From positions 207,655 through 271,654 of the IMG/VR virus record IMGVR_UViG_3300036944_001324: 64,000 nt of DNA; one strand, given 5' to 3'. The stretch is from a virus. Shown piece after piece: positions 1 to 8,479 of the stretch (its first letter is position 1; every line of letters starts with the position of its first letter). The position numbers and the translations under genes were made by a program. The notes under the pieces were generated by a model. That model was not told the DNA's origin, ran no database searches, and saw nothing but the letters and a program-made list of their open reading frames with translations.

Positions 1-1
1 G

Positions 2-1561
2 ATGGAACTGTTTAAACCAAGGGATCTTGGTAACTGGTCAGCTATGCGATTCGCTCATCTTTCTTGTGGGGCTCAATTTGCTTTGGCTGAGTGGCTCTGG
101 TGTTTTTCAGTTTTAAGACACTATCGTGAAAAAAGAGTTGCAGAACTCTACGAATCTCCAACTCTACGCTATTTCTTCGAAGATGGTTTTTACAGGCCAG
201 CTGATCCCGTTAGCGTCGATATCGCTACGCCTCGTGAGTACGGATTTTCTAACAGATTTACTAGACGATCCCGAGAAATGCGCACGGAGTTTGTAGGGCA
301 ACATTTTTCCATCGTGCCGAAACTGCGAAATCCAGATTTTGATAAAGGATGGGCATCGTCTACTGAAGACGATACCGAAACCTACGCCACGTACGCATAC
401 AGAACTGAAATATTTCACAACGCCATAAAGAAAATGACAAATCAAGCACCTCAAGCGCAAAACAACAACCTGACGACCGACGAACTTTACGTTCTGGCCA
501 TCATCCGACCTAACATCATGACGTCGGAAAACTACGCTTCGACGTTCATCCGTGACAACGATGTGTTTTTCACGTATGAACACATGGACCCTTCCAAAAA
601 GGTCATGTTATCCAATGTGGACGGCTGGAAGGCTTTCTATGCCGATCGTTTCCCAGGTTGCACAGTCAGCGTAGAGAAAGGCGTTCACAAGGGCGATGAA
701 GTGCATTCACTGCGGTTTGTAGTGATGACGTCAGAACGAAAAATGGTATTGGTCTGGCTGGTGGCTGGGGATACCTATTCCCTCCACTACAAAAATCTGA
801 AAGACGTCGAGGACCTGGTTAAATACATGCAAGGTATGCATGTGCCTAAAAAGCGAACCATCGTCCGCTGCTACTCAGGTGGCGACAAACTGATCACCAG
901 CTCGGTGACTGTTGATGGTAAGTACCAAATTCATGATGAGTTCTACCCGATGGTGGAACATATCGGCGGTATGAACGCTGTTCTGGACGGGTTCAAGAAG
1001 TCTTCCAGCAACCTGATGATCTTGGCGGGTCAATGGGGTGGTGGTAAGAGCGCTTTGTTCCAAGCATTGTGCTACAGCGACGAAAACGAAGCCAACAAGT
1101 ACTACCTCATAGACGACCCCGCGGTGTATTCCGACTCTGCTTTGTTTTCTTCATTGATCGGTAAGATCGAAACTAACACCCGTGAGGGCGTTACGTCGTA
1201 TCTGTTCCTGGAGGAAGCAGACGACTACATCCGCAGCAAGAAGAACAACCCCTTCTTGTCTCGTCTGGCCGCCTTGACGGCCGGTGCGGCGCCTCTCAAG
1301 CTCAAGATCATGACCGCCACTAACGACAGCAGCGAAAGCGAGATCGACAGCGCTCTCACGCGCGGCGGGCGCCTCTACGCGATGATCAAGTTCGGTCTGT
1401 TGACGCCCGAGCAAGCCAACACTTCTCGTGCAGTTTTGGATCTGAAACCACGTGAGTTCGACAAGAACGTTACGTTGGCTGAGGCGCTGACAGAAGCTCC
1501 GATCATCACCGGCGCTGGAACCACCAAGTCCAACCGCATTGCTGTGGGTTTCACATCGTGA
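2..1561 (+). CDS. AAA-type P-loop ATPase
   Basis: A 519-residue protein whose C-terminal half is a P-loop ATPase. The Walker A motif GQWGGGKS is at residues 343-350, and a hydrophobic strand ending in LFLEEADD near residue 405 fits Walker B. A later segment with TATND and an arginine-containing TRGGR fits sensor-1 and arginine-finger positions of AAA proteins. The N-terminal 330 residues resemble nothing I recognise. The ATG lies at the window edge, so upstream sequence is unseen and the true start could be further left. The stop overlaps the GTG of the next gene. The substrate is unknown; remodelling of a phage complex is inference. Confidence 0.8.
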   Translation: MELFKPRDLGNWSAMRFAHLSCGAQFALAEWLWCFSVLRHYREKRVAELYESPTLRYFFEDGFYRPADPVSVDIATPREYGFSNRFTRRSREMRTEFVGQHFSIVPKLRNPDFDKGWASSTEDDTETYATYAYRTEIFHNAIKKMTNQAPQAQNNNLTTDELYVLAIIRPNIMTSENYASTFIRDNDVFFTYEHMDPSKKVMLSNVDGWKAFYADRFPGCTVSVEKGVHKGDEVHSLRFVVMTSERKMVLVWLVAGDTYSLHYKNLKDVEDLVKYMQGMHVPKKRTIVRCYSGGDKLITSSVTVDGKYQIHDEFYPMVEHIGGMNAVLDGFKKSSSNLMILAGQWGGGKSALFQALCYSDENEANKYYLIDDPAVYSDSALFSSLIGKIETNTREGVTSYLFLEEADDYIRSKKNNPFLSRLAALTAGAAPLKLKIMTATNDSSESEIDSALTRGGRLYAMIKFGLLTPEQANTSRAVLDLKPREFDKNVTLAEALTEAPIITGAGTTKSNRIAVGFTS

Positions 1562-1866
1562 AAACATACCATCGAGAAAAACTGACTGGTAAAACTTCTT
1601 ACCGGGAAGGTATTTTCGGTGGTTTGGTACTGACTGTGGAAGTAAAAGAGCAGACTGCAACAGGTACGCTCTTTTACGGCCTCGTGCCAGCCCCGCCGCC
1701 GTTTCATTACACCAATGAGCAAAAAGCTCAATGGAATCGAGAACAGTACGTCAAGACAGAAGACTCCTGGACTACTGTTCGAACTTTCTATCGGGATGCC
1801 AAGAAATCCGACATGGTTTTCTTGGAGCAACTAAAGAACCAAGGGCAAGAAAATGCAGATCAATAA
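1558..1866 (+). CDS. hypothetical protein, 102 aa
   Basis: Small protein of no family I recognise. It begins at a GTG that shares bases with the stop of the preceding ATPase, so the two are probably translationally coupled. It is rich in Lys, Thr and Tyr and has no membrane segment. Its end overlaps the start of the next ATPase gene by 14 bases, which ties all three into one transcription unit. Confidence 0.7.
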   Translation: MKTYHREKLTGKTSYREGIFGGLVLTVEVKEQTATGTLFYGLVPAPPPFHYTNEQKAQWNREQYVKTEDSWTTVRTFYRDAKKSDMVFLEQLKNQGQENADQ

Positions 1867-2584
1867 AGTGGCTCAGCGCCGTAAGCGACACCTGGCAGCT
1901 CGTCAAGTATCGCTGTTCAAACATTCGTATGTTTTGTACGATAACGCTCCTGAGGTGAAGTACGACACAAAACGCGGACCCGTCATCATTGCTGGTGAAC
2001 GCCAAACAGGTAAAACAGTAGCACTGATGCAGATGGCTATCGATCTCGTGCGAAACACACCGCATCCAGTAAGGGGAAAACGAAACCTGATTGTTATCTC
2101 TGTTAGTAACGAGGTCGTTGATAGCATTTGGTGTTTGCTCTACTCGCTGATGCTCACAGGTGTTCCTGGCAAACAGATCACAGGACCACGTACTTCTGAA
2201 ATGCTGTTGAAACAATGGCTCAAGAGTTTCAAGATTGACGTTGTGATTGGGTCAGAGCGCGCACTCAACATAGAGCCAACTAATTACGAAGTCATCCACA
2301 GACTCAACGACGCGCCAGAGCAGCACGGCACGATGTGGCCCGGGATGGGGTATTTCGTTCCGGGTGTACGCTGTACGACTATAGCGAAATACAAGCGCGA
2401 ACAAGCGTTCTCTTACGAATGTTCGATGAGATTCTTGTTCGCTTCTCAAATCGTAATCGAGACTTCAATAATCGGTAACGATGAAATCGGACACATGGTC
2501 AGAGGCACGCTTGCACGCGCGCAGACTATGCCGACTGGTCATAGTTTCACCATTGGCTTCCTTCCCAAGAAGACCAATGGCTGA
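1853..2584 (+). CDS. P-loop NTPase
   Basis: A 243-residue protein with a clear Walker A motif, GERQTGKT, at residues 48-55 after the strand VIIAG. A second hydrophobic strand, LIVISVSN, follows about 35 residues later, and VVIGSERAL may be the Walker B strand. A basic N-terminus (QRRKRHLAARQ) precedes the ATPase core. The order resembles small phage ATPases that act on nucleic acid, but no diagnostic helicase or packaging motif is visible. It lies in an overlapping cluster with the AAA ATPase upstream. Confidence 0.75.
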   Translation: MQINKVAQRRKRHLAARQVSLFKHSYVLYDNAPEVKYDTKRGPVIIAGERQTGKTVALMQMAIDLVRNTPHPVRGKRNLIVISVSNEVVDSIWCLLYSLMLTGVPGKQITGPRTSEMLLKQWLKSFKIDVVIGSERALNIEPTNYEVIHRLNDAPEQHGTMWPGMGYFVPGVRCTTIAKYKREQAFSYECSMRFLFASQIVIETSIIGNDEIGHMVRGTLARAQTMPTGHSFTIGFLPKKTNG

Positions 2585-2768
2585 TCCCTCCACATGGGTA
2601 TACAGACCCCGTTACGGCGGGCTCTTAGATGACATCACACATCAACTCAAGCAAAGGAATGAAGATGCCCATACGCGATCACGAATCGAATCGTCAACGC
2701 CAACCACGGCGTTTCAGTCGCAAGGTCCGCAAGACGCTGCAAAACGCTTACCGGAAGTACCTCAATGA
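2577..2768 (+). CDS. possible small protein, 63 aa
   Basis: The ATG lies inside the end of the preceding ATPase gene (ATGGCTGA arrangement, also seen at 14839). The product begins MADPSTWVYRPRYGG and would fill an otherwise empty 80-base gap. Its second half overlaps the next gene in a different frame, where its composition is poorer, and it has no strong ribosome site. It may be a short real gene or an accident. Confidence 0.4.
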   Translation: MADPSTWVYRPRYGGLLDDITHQLKQRNEDAHTRSRIESSTPTTAFQSQGPQDAAKRLPEVPQ

Positions 2769-2967
2769 TTCCCGGGCAAAGATCCGTGAAGATATCCGAC
2801 GACTGATGCAGTTGAACCGTACCATCGTCCTGAAGAATCGCAAGCGTTCCAACAAGATCGGCATAGCCGCACAACCTTGCTCTTCTTATCGCGAGAAGAA
2901 TCCCGAGTTTGGTAACATCGTCATCATTGACTGTCACGGCAGTCACATGATCAGCAAAGCGGGATAA
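2665..2967 (+). CDS. small basic protein, 100 aa
   Basis: The start was chosen because AAAGGA at 2653-2658 is well spaced from this ATG. The protein is strongly basic in its first 65 residues (QRQPRRFSRKVRK, LKNRKRSNK), which suggests nucleic-acid binding. The C-terminus is more hydrophobic (NIVIIDCHGSH). I know no family for it. It follows the P-loop protein in the same direction. Confidence 0.65.
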   Translation: MPIRDHESNRQRQPRRFSRKVRKTLQNAYRKYLNDSRAKIREDIRRLMQLNRTIVLKNRKRSNKIGIAAQPCSSYREKNPEFGNIVIIDCHGSHMISKAG

Positions 2968-3025
2968 CCATGTCAAAATGACCATCAATGAACTGTTGGT
3001 CCAAGAAATAAACGGGTAAAAATCA

Positions 3026-3412
3026 ATGACATCAAATTTACTGATTGTTTGGGTATTCCTAGTATCGATTACAGCCGTCGTTGCTGCTGTCAGTGCGGTG
3101 AAGTTCAAGCTGGACGTTGCAGAGTTTTTTGCCGTGGGGTTTGTCGCTCTGATTTTGATGCCTGCTCTTTACTTACAACTAATGGCGCTGTATCAGTCAC
3201 TGACTGTTCAAGAATACAGGATGTTTATCGATGCTTCCATATTCCCTGCACAGGCCGTGTGGTTCGGGTTCATGCTGGGGGTCATGGCGGTTTGGATGCT
3301 CTGGATATTCACCGGTAAACATTCACAAAAAGCCCTCTTCATCTCACTTGCCATCGTTACGGTGATTGGTGTCGTTTCGGCGTCAATTATTCATTTTGTT
3401 CTCACTAAGTAA
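3026..3412 (+). CDS. four-helix membrane protein
   Basis: A 128-residue integral membrane protein with four predicted helices, near residues 5-25, 35-55, 75-98 and 104-126. Charged residues fall in the short loops. No family is recognised. It is followed after five bases by another small membrane protein and then by an SPFH-like lipoprotein, so the three may form an envelope-acting cassette. Confidence 0.7.
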   Translation: MTSNLLIVWVFLVSITAVVAAVSAVKFKLDVAEFFAVGFVALILMPALYLQLMALYQSLTVQEYRMFIDASIFPAQAVWFGFMLGVMAVWMLWIFTGKHSQKALFISLAIVTVIGVVSASIIHFVLTK

Positions 3413-3417
3413 CTCCC

Positions 3418-3627
3418 ATGGAAAAACATATCAAATTCCTGCGCTTCATCGCCTTTATCCTGTTCATGGGGTTTCTTTACTTCGTGTTCAGAGCCTATGA
3501 CACCGGATGGATTTTCAACGTGAGTATTGGAACGTTCTTCCTGCTCGCTTTGGCGATCTCTACCGTTGTTTACTTCTTCATCGGGCCTGCACTCAAGTGG
3601 CTCTTCCCAACCAAGGACAAAAAGTGA
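3418..3627 (+). CDS. two-helix membrane protein, 69 aa
   Basis: A small protein with two membrane helices (about residues 8-25 and 33-58) and a short basic tail (PTKDKK). Its stop TGA shares bases with the GTG start of the lipoprotein gene downstream, which implies coupled translation. Its role is unknown; the context suggests it works at the host inner membrane. Confidence 0.7.
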   Translation: MEKHIKFLRFIAFILFMGFLYFVFRAYDTGWIFNVSIGTFFLLALAISTVVYFFIGPALKWLFPTKDKK

Positions 3628-4340
3628 TCAAAACTTTGAAACTGTTTTCTCTGCTGCTGGTTGCAGCTTTTCTGGTGGCTTGTAACAAGGCGCCCAGCAA
3701 CGTACACGTGATCAACACCACGGACTGTGGGGTCACTTGGAAGCAGATCCCTACGGGGTCTGCGGTGCCCAAGACCCCGATGCATTGCGAGTACAACGTC
3801 GCGTTGCCTAACTGGCCGATGGCCGGTGATGCCGAGTTCCGAACACAGTTCCAAAAGAACGTGATGGCCAAGGTACGCATCAGCTACACGTACGAGATCG
3901 ATGATCCTGTTATGTACGTGAAGGAAGCACGCTACCTCGGCAAAATGGGCGGGTCTCTCGAACTGTCGGCCAGCAGCGTTGGTGATCAGTACGAGCTGGC
4001 CGAGAACATCATCATCGACAAACGCTTTCGTGAGATCATGACCGAGATCACACGCAACATCGATGTGATCACGTTTGACTCAGCCAAGCTCGAAGCCCAG
4101 GTGGAAAAAGAAATCACCGATCACCTGAAGAAGAACGGCATCAGTATGGGTGACATCGCTATGGTGATCGAGCTCGATGAGTTGACGCGTCTTTCCATCG
4201 ATACGGTGACGGCCATTCGTTTGTTCGAATCGGCTGGTGCTGCGGAAGTGGGGCGTGAAGTTCTCAAAGGTCGCGCTAGCGCTACCCGCATCATCGTCAG
4301 CAACGATCAACCGTCCAAACAAGCTAGTTCCAAAGACTAG
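3624..4340 (+). CDS. SPFH/band 7-like lipoprotein
   Basis: The GTG start overlaps the previous stop and is preceded by AAGGACA. The 238-residue product has a lipoprotein signal ending LLVAAFLVAC, so Cys20 is the likely lipidated residue. What follows has the order of an SPFH (prohibitin/stomatin, band 7) domain: KVRISYTYEIDDPVMYV, then a segment like the family's RE-helix (RFREIMTEI), then KEITDHLKKNGISMGDI near residues 155-170. A helical Ala-rich tail (ESAGAAEVGREVLKG) matches the coiled segment after SPFH domains. SPFH proteins build membrane rings or scaffolds. A lipid-anchored phage version could act on the periplasmic face; this is inference. Confidence 0.65.
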   Translation: MIKTLKLFSLLLVAAFLVACNKAPSNVHVINTTDCGVTWKQIPTGSAVPKTPMHCEYNVALPNWPMAGDAEFRTQFQKNVMAKVRISYTYEIDDPVMYVKEARYLGKMGGSLELSASSVGDQYELAENIIIDKRFREIMTEITRNIDVITFDSAKLEAQVEKEITDHLKKNGISMGDIAMVIELDELTRLSIDTVTAIRLFESAGAAEVGREVLKGRASATRIIVSNDQPSKQASSKD

Positions 4341-4362
4341 CGTTTCCCGAAAGAAGTTTCGC

Positions 4363-4533
4363 ATGAATCCTCAAGGAATGCCATTCGCTTCGTACATGAT
4401 CGAAAGACTCATGAACGCGGTGTACAACAGCAAAGGTGCCGTGATGGCGCAGAAGGGGTCCACCGGACCTCCTGCAGCCCAGGAGAAGCATCTTGCAAAA
4501 ACATCATCGCGGCGAACGCCGCTTCCAAACTGA
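4363..4533 (+). CDS. possible small protein, 56 aa
   Basis: Short reading frame in the gap between the SPFH-like gene and the cysteine-rich gene, with a weak AAGAAG site ahead of the ATG. It begins MNPQGMPFASYMIERLMNAV and has a Pro/Ala-rich end. It overlaps the next gene by about 40 bases in another frame. No family is recognised. Confidence 0.45.
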   Translation: MNPQGMPFASYMIERLMNAVYNSKGAVMAQKGSTGPPAAQEKHLAKTSSRRTPLPN

Positions 4534-4762
4534 ACGCCTGAAAAAGAAGCGTCAGTTCTATTGGGGTTATAGTCCAGATAGCCCTTTTGAAGAAACGCGA
4601 GTTATGTCTATTATCCAATTGTCACGAGTGGTACAGAATCCTGCTATCTGCTCGTGTGGTCTTTGTGGTCACGCAGCCCGTGGTTACTATGGAAATGGTT
4701 GGGAAGGCAAAACTGTGCAAGAACTGTCAGATCTGGAAGTGATTCGTAAACATCTGGTCTGA
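4493..4762 (+). CDS. small basic zinc-binding-like protein
   Basis: An 89-residue product starting at TTG behind AGGAGAAG (4481-4488). The N-terminus is Arg/Lys-rich (RRFQTERLKKKRQFYWGY), and a CSCGLCGH cluster follows near residues 54-61. It ends with a conserved-looking TVQELSDLEV. This layout (basic helix, CSC..CG, TLQEL) matches a family of short phage and bacterial proteins I have seen, all of unknown function. The cysteines suggest a metal site. Confidence 0.7.
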   Translation: MQKHHRGERRFQTERLKKKRQFYWGYSPDSPFEETRVMSIIQLSRVVQNPAICSCGLCGHAARGYYGNGWEGKTVQELSDLEVIRKHLV

Positions 4763-4780
4763 TTACACTAGCAGCATAAA

Positions 4781-4804
4781 ACGAGGTGGGGAAACCCACC
4801 TCGT
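4781..4804 (+). terminator. hairpin terminator with TATGCCG flank
   Basis: A ten-base stem, ACGAGGTGGG/CCCACCTCGT, with loop GAAA. GCATAAA lies just before it and TATGCCGTCT just after. It closes the first gene cluster and belongs to the hairpin family seen across the window. Confidence 0.85.
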
Positions 4805-4840
4805 ATGCCGTCTGTAAATGCTTGCTAATAAATAAATCTT

Positions 4841-4860
4841 GGTCATATATGATCGCTGTG
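4841..4860 (+). promoter_or_regulatory. candidate phage promoter, ATATAT class
   Basis: GGTCATATATGATCGCTGTG lies 38 bases ahead of the next gene and right after a terminator. It aligns with seven other sites sharing A(T/C)A(T/C)AT and a G about nine bases further on. No separate -35 box is evident. Confidence 0.6.
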
Positions 4861-4898
4861 CGTTAAGTCGCCATTCACTATTTTTAAAGGAAGTCGTT

Positions 4899-6185
4899 AT
4901 GACAAAAGTAGGACAAAAGAAAGCCGATAAGACTGAAGCGGTAACCAGTGCAGCAACTGGTCCAGAACTGACCACAGCAGCAACGCTGGGCAGTGAATTC
5001 AAAATGAGTGGTGCGAGCGTTACCAAGCATCTCGAAAATGCCAAGGTGCCAGTCGCATCTACCATGGTGTCCGGCAAGCGTAACTTTGTCTTCTACGACA
5101 AGGCCAAAGCCACAGCCGCTATCAAAGCACAGATCGCTGAGAAGGCCAGGATCGAAGCTGAGAAGGCACGGGCTAAGGAAGCTGCAAAACAGCGTACAGC
5201 TGAAAAGTCCGAGTCGAAGCCTGCAGAACAAACAGCAATAGCTGTTCCGGGTGACGTCAGCAGAATTGCGGCCAACGTTGGCGCTCTGCAGGATCTGGTA
5301 ATGCTGCATCAGGACATCGCGACCAAGCAGTTCGATCTCCTGAACATGAAGGCGGACCGCCTGGAAAAGAAGCAAGTCAACCTCGACAAGGACGTGTTGG
5401 CCGCTGCTGTGAAAACGGCAATGGGTGACGGTCTGGCAACTGTGACTTCTGCTATTCGCCGTCAGCGCGAAGATGCTGACAAGGAGTTCAATGCTCAGCG
5501 TTTGGCTGTCGAGGCGCAGTTTGTGAAAGTCACCAGCCAGCTCGATAACTTGCTTCAGCGGGTTTCGGCCTTGACAGATGTTGTTGGTGCGTTGGAAAAC
5601 ACCATCCTCGCCATTCACACAGCTCCGGAGCCACAAGCTCCTATTGCTGAGTCCAACAAGAGCGGGGAGGCGAATCAGGAACAACATTTTTTTCAAAGCG
5701 GCCAGGGCGACAAGCCAGAAGTACCAAAGGATCAAAACTCCTCGCATAAAGACGCGGACGTTGTTCCTGCAGGTTCTGGTAAAGCTCGGCGCCAACTTGA
5801 ACAGGTCCTACGTGATGGACAGTTCGGCAAAGGCACAGACGCGATTAGTGGCGATTATCAAAAATCACCAAGCGATGAAAAAGCTGTTACGGATGCCGGA
5901 CCAAAGCCTCGAGTCCTGATCTTGGGTCTGCACGACAATAAGGTCCGTCATATCGCTAGCTTTAAAAGCAAGCTCGATATGACGATTTTCAACCCTGATG
6001 AAGCAACCACTCGGATGGGTAAGACACCTCCAAAGGCGGACTACATTATCCAGATGATCGATTACATCTCTCACACCGTCAGCAACAAAGTTGACGCTGG
6101 ATTGGAGAGCATTCTGATCAGTGGTGGATTGTCGACGCTGCGTCGTGAGCTCAACAAGATCGTGAAAAAGCACCAGCCGGCATAA
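4899..6185 (+). CDS. coiled-coil protein with DUF2325-like C-terminus
   Basis: A 428-residue protein; the start is set by AAAGGAAG at 4886-4893. Residues 28-75 look like a helix-turn-helix-like module (GSEFKMSGASVTKHLE). Residues 75-110 are a charged Ala/Lys/Glu helix, and 130-245 look like coiled coil. A polar linker follows to about 335. The last 90 residues (PRVLILGLHDNKV, then YIIQMIDYISHTVSNKV, then ILISGGLSTLRREL) have the pattern of DUF2325, a small Rossmann-like domain of unknown role. It has its own promoter-like site and terminator, so it is a single-gene unit. A structural or DNA-organising role is possible but unproven. Confidence 0.7.
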   Translation: MTKVGQKKADKTEAVTSAATGPELTTAATLGSEFKMSGASVTKHLENAKVPVASTMVSGKRNFVFYDKAKATAAIKAQIAEKARIEAEKARAKEAAKQRTAEKSESKPAEQTAIAVPGDVSRIAANVGALQDLVMLHQDIATKQFDLLNMKADRLEKKQVNLDKDVLAAAVKTAMGDGLATVTSAIRRQREDADKEFNAQRLAVEAQFVKVTSQLDNLLQRVSALTDVVGALENTILAIHTAPEPQAPIAESNKSGEANQEQHFFQSGQGDKPEVPKDQNSSHKDADVVPAGSGKARRQLEQVLRDGQFGKGTDAISGDYQKSPSDEKAVTDAGPKPRVLILGLHDNKVRHIASFKSKLDMTIFNPDEATTRMGKTPPKADYIIQMIDYISHTVSNKVDAGLESILISGGLSTLRRELNKIVKKHQPA

Positions 6186-6191
6186 AAGGTA

Positions 6192-6217
6192 GCTAGGGAA
6201 GCTTTTGCTTCCCTAGC
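6192..6217 (+). terminator. rho-independent-like terminator
   Basis: A perfect eleven-base stem, GCTAGGGAAGC/GCTTCCCTAGC, with a TTTT loop, followed after 12 bases by a run of six T. It ends the DUF2325-like gene's unit. Confidence 0.85.
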
Positions 6218-6258
6218 CTTCTATTCAATTTTTTGTTTCAAAGATAGTGAGAATCGCA

Positions 6259-7092
6259 ATGAATCAAGAAGTTAAAATTACTGTTCTCAAAGCAGTACGT
6301 CAGCCTAAGCCACTTACCGCAAGAGCACCCGCATCTTCTCTACAAGAACACCGACTGGCTTTCTTGGCAGCGAATAACAAGAGTGGCTTTGCACTAGATG
6401 AACTAGGTTCAGATGTACAGAAAGTTGACAGTCTCTTCGACGTCTTCTTTTTGGTGCGAAGCGTTCAGACGTTAGACAAACCTTTTATAGATCTCTTGAT
6501 AAAAAGAATCAAGTGTATTTTGAACAGCAACAGTTTAGACTGCGGAAGAAACGACGCTCGGACGATTATCTACAGGACGCTTGGTTTTCCATCTAAAAAA
6601 GCGTTTGACGCCGCCTGCGTCAAGAAAAACTACCAAGAGTTCTGGGTAAACCCCAAGTACATGGCACCAATGTCTGACTTCAACCTGGAAAAGGAAATCG
6701 TTAGATCAGATCCAAATACAGAGGCTTTCCTTGGTCGTATAAATGACGGCTTTAAGAAGTCTGGAGAGAGGGCCTTTTACCCGGATCTGCCTTGGAAACA
6801 AGTTCTATCATTAATCGAGCTGTTATTGGAACACCAGGGTAAGGTGCCGCAGCAGAAAGTTCGAAACGTGAGTCGGGTGATTACTCAACAGAGTAAAAAT
6901 GTAATTCACCACACTGAGGCGCTGACGATTCTTGCGAGGCTTTTAGGCTACGAAACGTGGCCCAAAGCGTTCAATTCGACTGCAGGCGGTTTCATCAAGT
7001 GTCGCCGGTATCCTCACTTCTATACCAAGCTTCTTGAGGAGTTTGGTCATCTAAGCATGAAAAATCAGTACAAAGAAAATGACAGCAAATAA
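6259..7092 (+). CDS. hypothetical protein with repeated LGY/LGF motif
   Basis: A 277-residue protein. The ATG at 6259 is preferred over an in-frame GTG 12 bases earlier because the GTGAG of that region makes a better ribosome site. Two segments resemble each other: DARTIIYRTLGFPSKKAFDAA (about 98-118) and EALTILARLLGYETWPKAFNS (about 223-243), so the protein may be an internal duplication of a helical module. Similar LGY.TW.A motifs occur in bacterial toxin-related and phage proteins, but I cannot name a family. Confidence 0.65.
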   Translation: MNQEVKITVLKAVRQPKPLTARAPASSLQEHRLAFLAANNKSGFALDELGSDVQKVDSLFDVFFLVRSVQTLDKPFIDLLIKRIKCILNSNSLDCGRNDARTIIYRTLGFPSKKAFDAACVKKNYQEFWVNPKYMAPMSDFNLEKEIVRSDPNTEAFLGRINDGFKKSGERAFYPDLPWKQVLSLIELLLEHQGKVPQQKVRNVSRVITQQSKNVIHHTEALTILARLLGYETWPKAFNSTAGGFIKCRRYPHFYTKLLEEFGHLSMKNQYKENDSK

Positions 7093-7345
7093 AACTGTTA
7101 AAGCACTAGTCATTGTTCGTCACTGGATCACCGACCATGTTGTTCGAGACACCGTCGAATTCGATACAGAGATTGACACGACAGACGAGACCCTGGCGGT
7201 TGCCAAGGTTATCGATAATTACACAGCTTTCTTGTGTAATGAGACCAAGGTCAAGAAGAACCCCGAGTACGACTGGGCGCAAGCCTACGTCAAGGCCAAG
7301 ACAGATGAGTTGACCCGCTGCTACCTTGAAGTGGTCATTGTTTAG
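7079..7345 (+). CDS. hypothetical protein, 88 aa
   Basis: Overlaps the end of the preceding gene by 14 bases. An acidic middle (VEFDTEIDTTDETLA) is flanked by beta-type strands (VKALVIVRHW, LTRCYLEVVIV). The composition suggests a small alpha/beta protein. No family is recognised. Confidence 0.65.
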   Translation: MTANKTVKALVIVRHWITDHVVRDTVEFDTEIDTTDETLAVAKVIDNYTAFLCNETKVKKNPEYDWAQAYVKAKTDELTRCYLEVVIV

Positions 7346-7363
7346 TTAAAGGAAGAATGAGTT

Positions 7364-7978
7364 ATGAAAAACGCTGTAAAAATATATCCTGTCTTCAAAG
7401 ACACCGGATCGTCTCCTACTGCTGATGCGTTTGTAGACGCATCTGTGCTGTGCCCTTGGCCGTTCCTGCTCCCTGATGGAAGCAGCGGGCTTACCAGCGC
7501 CCTGAAGGTTAACAAGGCTGTCGATCTGATTGGCATTTCACAAAGTGAAGACATGCTGAAGTCAGGTCTGACGAGGATTAGTGACTGTATTGCTCCTGAT
7601 ATCTACATCGGGAGCATTGTCGCGAACCTTCGCACCATCGACGCCTTCGGGGTGTACATCATCGACACGTCCGAAAACCCTCAAAGGAACTTTGTTGCCC
7701 ATCCCGACAGCAACGACAAAATACGGCATCTCAAGATGCGCGCTAACCACATTGTCAACTTGAAAGGACATCTTGTTGAATTTGCTGTCTTGTTGTCCGG
7801 GCAGGTTAAGTTGGACACGGGTGAGTTCGAAGTTACACCCCTTGGTATCGAATTAGTGGGTGTTACCAATAGCGACGGAGATGGCGTTAGTGACGCCACC
7901 AAAGCCAATTTCGAACAGCTCGTAAAACGAATCCAAATTCTGGGCGTCGTACCCGTTTTCTCGTTGGTCGACGCCTAG
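7364..7978 (+). CDS. hypothetical protein, 204 aa
   Basis: A good AAGGAAG ribosome site at 7350-7355 sets the start. A mixed alpha/beta, soluble protein without transmembrane segments or recognised motifs. It contains several short hydrophobic strands (LVEFAVLLSGQVKL, IELVGVTNSDGDGV), and the acidic NSDGDGVSD stretch could bind a cation, though this is weak. Confidence 0.7.
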   Translation: MKNAVKIYPVFKDTGSSPTADAFVDASVLCPWPFLLPDGSSGLTSALKVNKAVDLIGISQSEDMLKSGLTRISDCIAPDIYIGSIVANLRTIDAFGVYIIDTSENPQRNFVAHPDSNDKIRHLKMRANHIVNLKGHLVEFAVLLSGQVKLDTGEFEVTPLGIELVGVTNSDGDGVSDATKANFEQLVKRIQILGVVPVFSLVDA

Positions 7979-8001
7979 CCTTACGTTTGTGAAAGGTTAA
8001 A

Positions 8002-8478
8002 ATGTCTAATCAAACTAAGACGGGTCGAACGTTTAATGACCTTGACATCGGTTCCATGTATGCTTACGCGGCGCCTTCTCCAGAAATAGCTGCGCGTGAT
8101 AAGGAAAACAAAACACGCAAGACGTGTGACATTCACCTTAAACGCATCGCAGATGAACGCAAGGAATACTTCAGTCAAAACGGCCTGGAGGAAACTTATA
8201 CCCACTCTGACGCCCCTGAGGTCACGATCATTTCTTGGAGCGCATACGCCGGTCGCTACCAAGAGATGCTGCTGACAGAGTGCCTGAAGGCTGGCATAAC
8301 ACTGTCTTGGGACGAATCTATCGCCATCATCGACGAGCTAGTGGCTAATACCAGCGATATCCCCGGAATGGATGCCGATCCGAAGGAATGGGTAGCTAAC
8401 GCCATGAAGCTCAACAAACTCATGAAGGCAGGCGTTGAGCTTGTTGTTAACTTTCTTTCACCACGCGCCGCAAAATAA
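8002..8478 (+). CDS. hypothetical protein, 158 aa
   Basis: Soluble, mostly helical protein with a charged middle (RDKENKTRKTCDIHLKRIAD). The start follows AAAGG by a normal distance. A hairpin terminator lies 24 bases after the stop, making it the last gene of the 6.2-8.5 kb cluster. No family is recognised. Confidence 0.7.
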   Translation: MSNQTKTGRTFNDLDIGSMYAYAAPSPEIAARDKENKTRKTCDIHLKRIADERKEYFSQNGLEETYTHSDAPEVTIISWSAYAGRYQEMLLTECLKAGITLSWDESIAIIDELVANTSDIPGMDADPKEWVANAMKLNKLMKAGVELVVNFLSPRAAK

Positions 8479-8479
8479 T

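Noticed and set aside
1151-1660. A 169-codon minus-strand frame within the first ATPase gene
   Set aside because: Opposite a gene with clear Walker motifs; no homologous features or ribosome site.
4884-5795. A 303-codon minus-strand frame opposite the DUF2325-like gene
   Set aside because: Cys/Leu/Arg-rich shadow translation. The plus-strand gene has a good ribosome site, coiled-coil and domain features.
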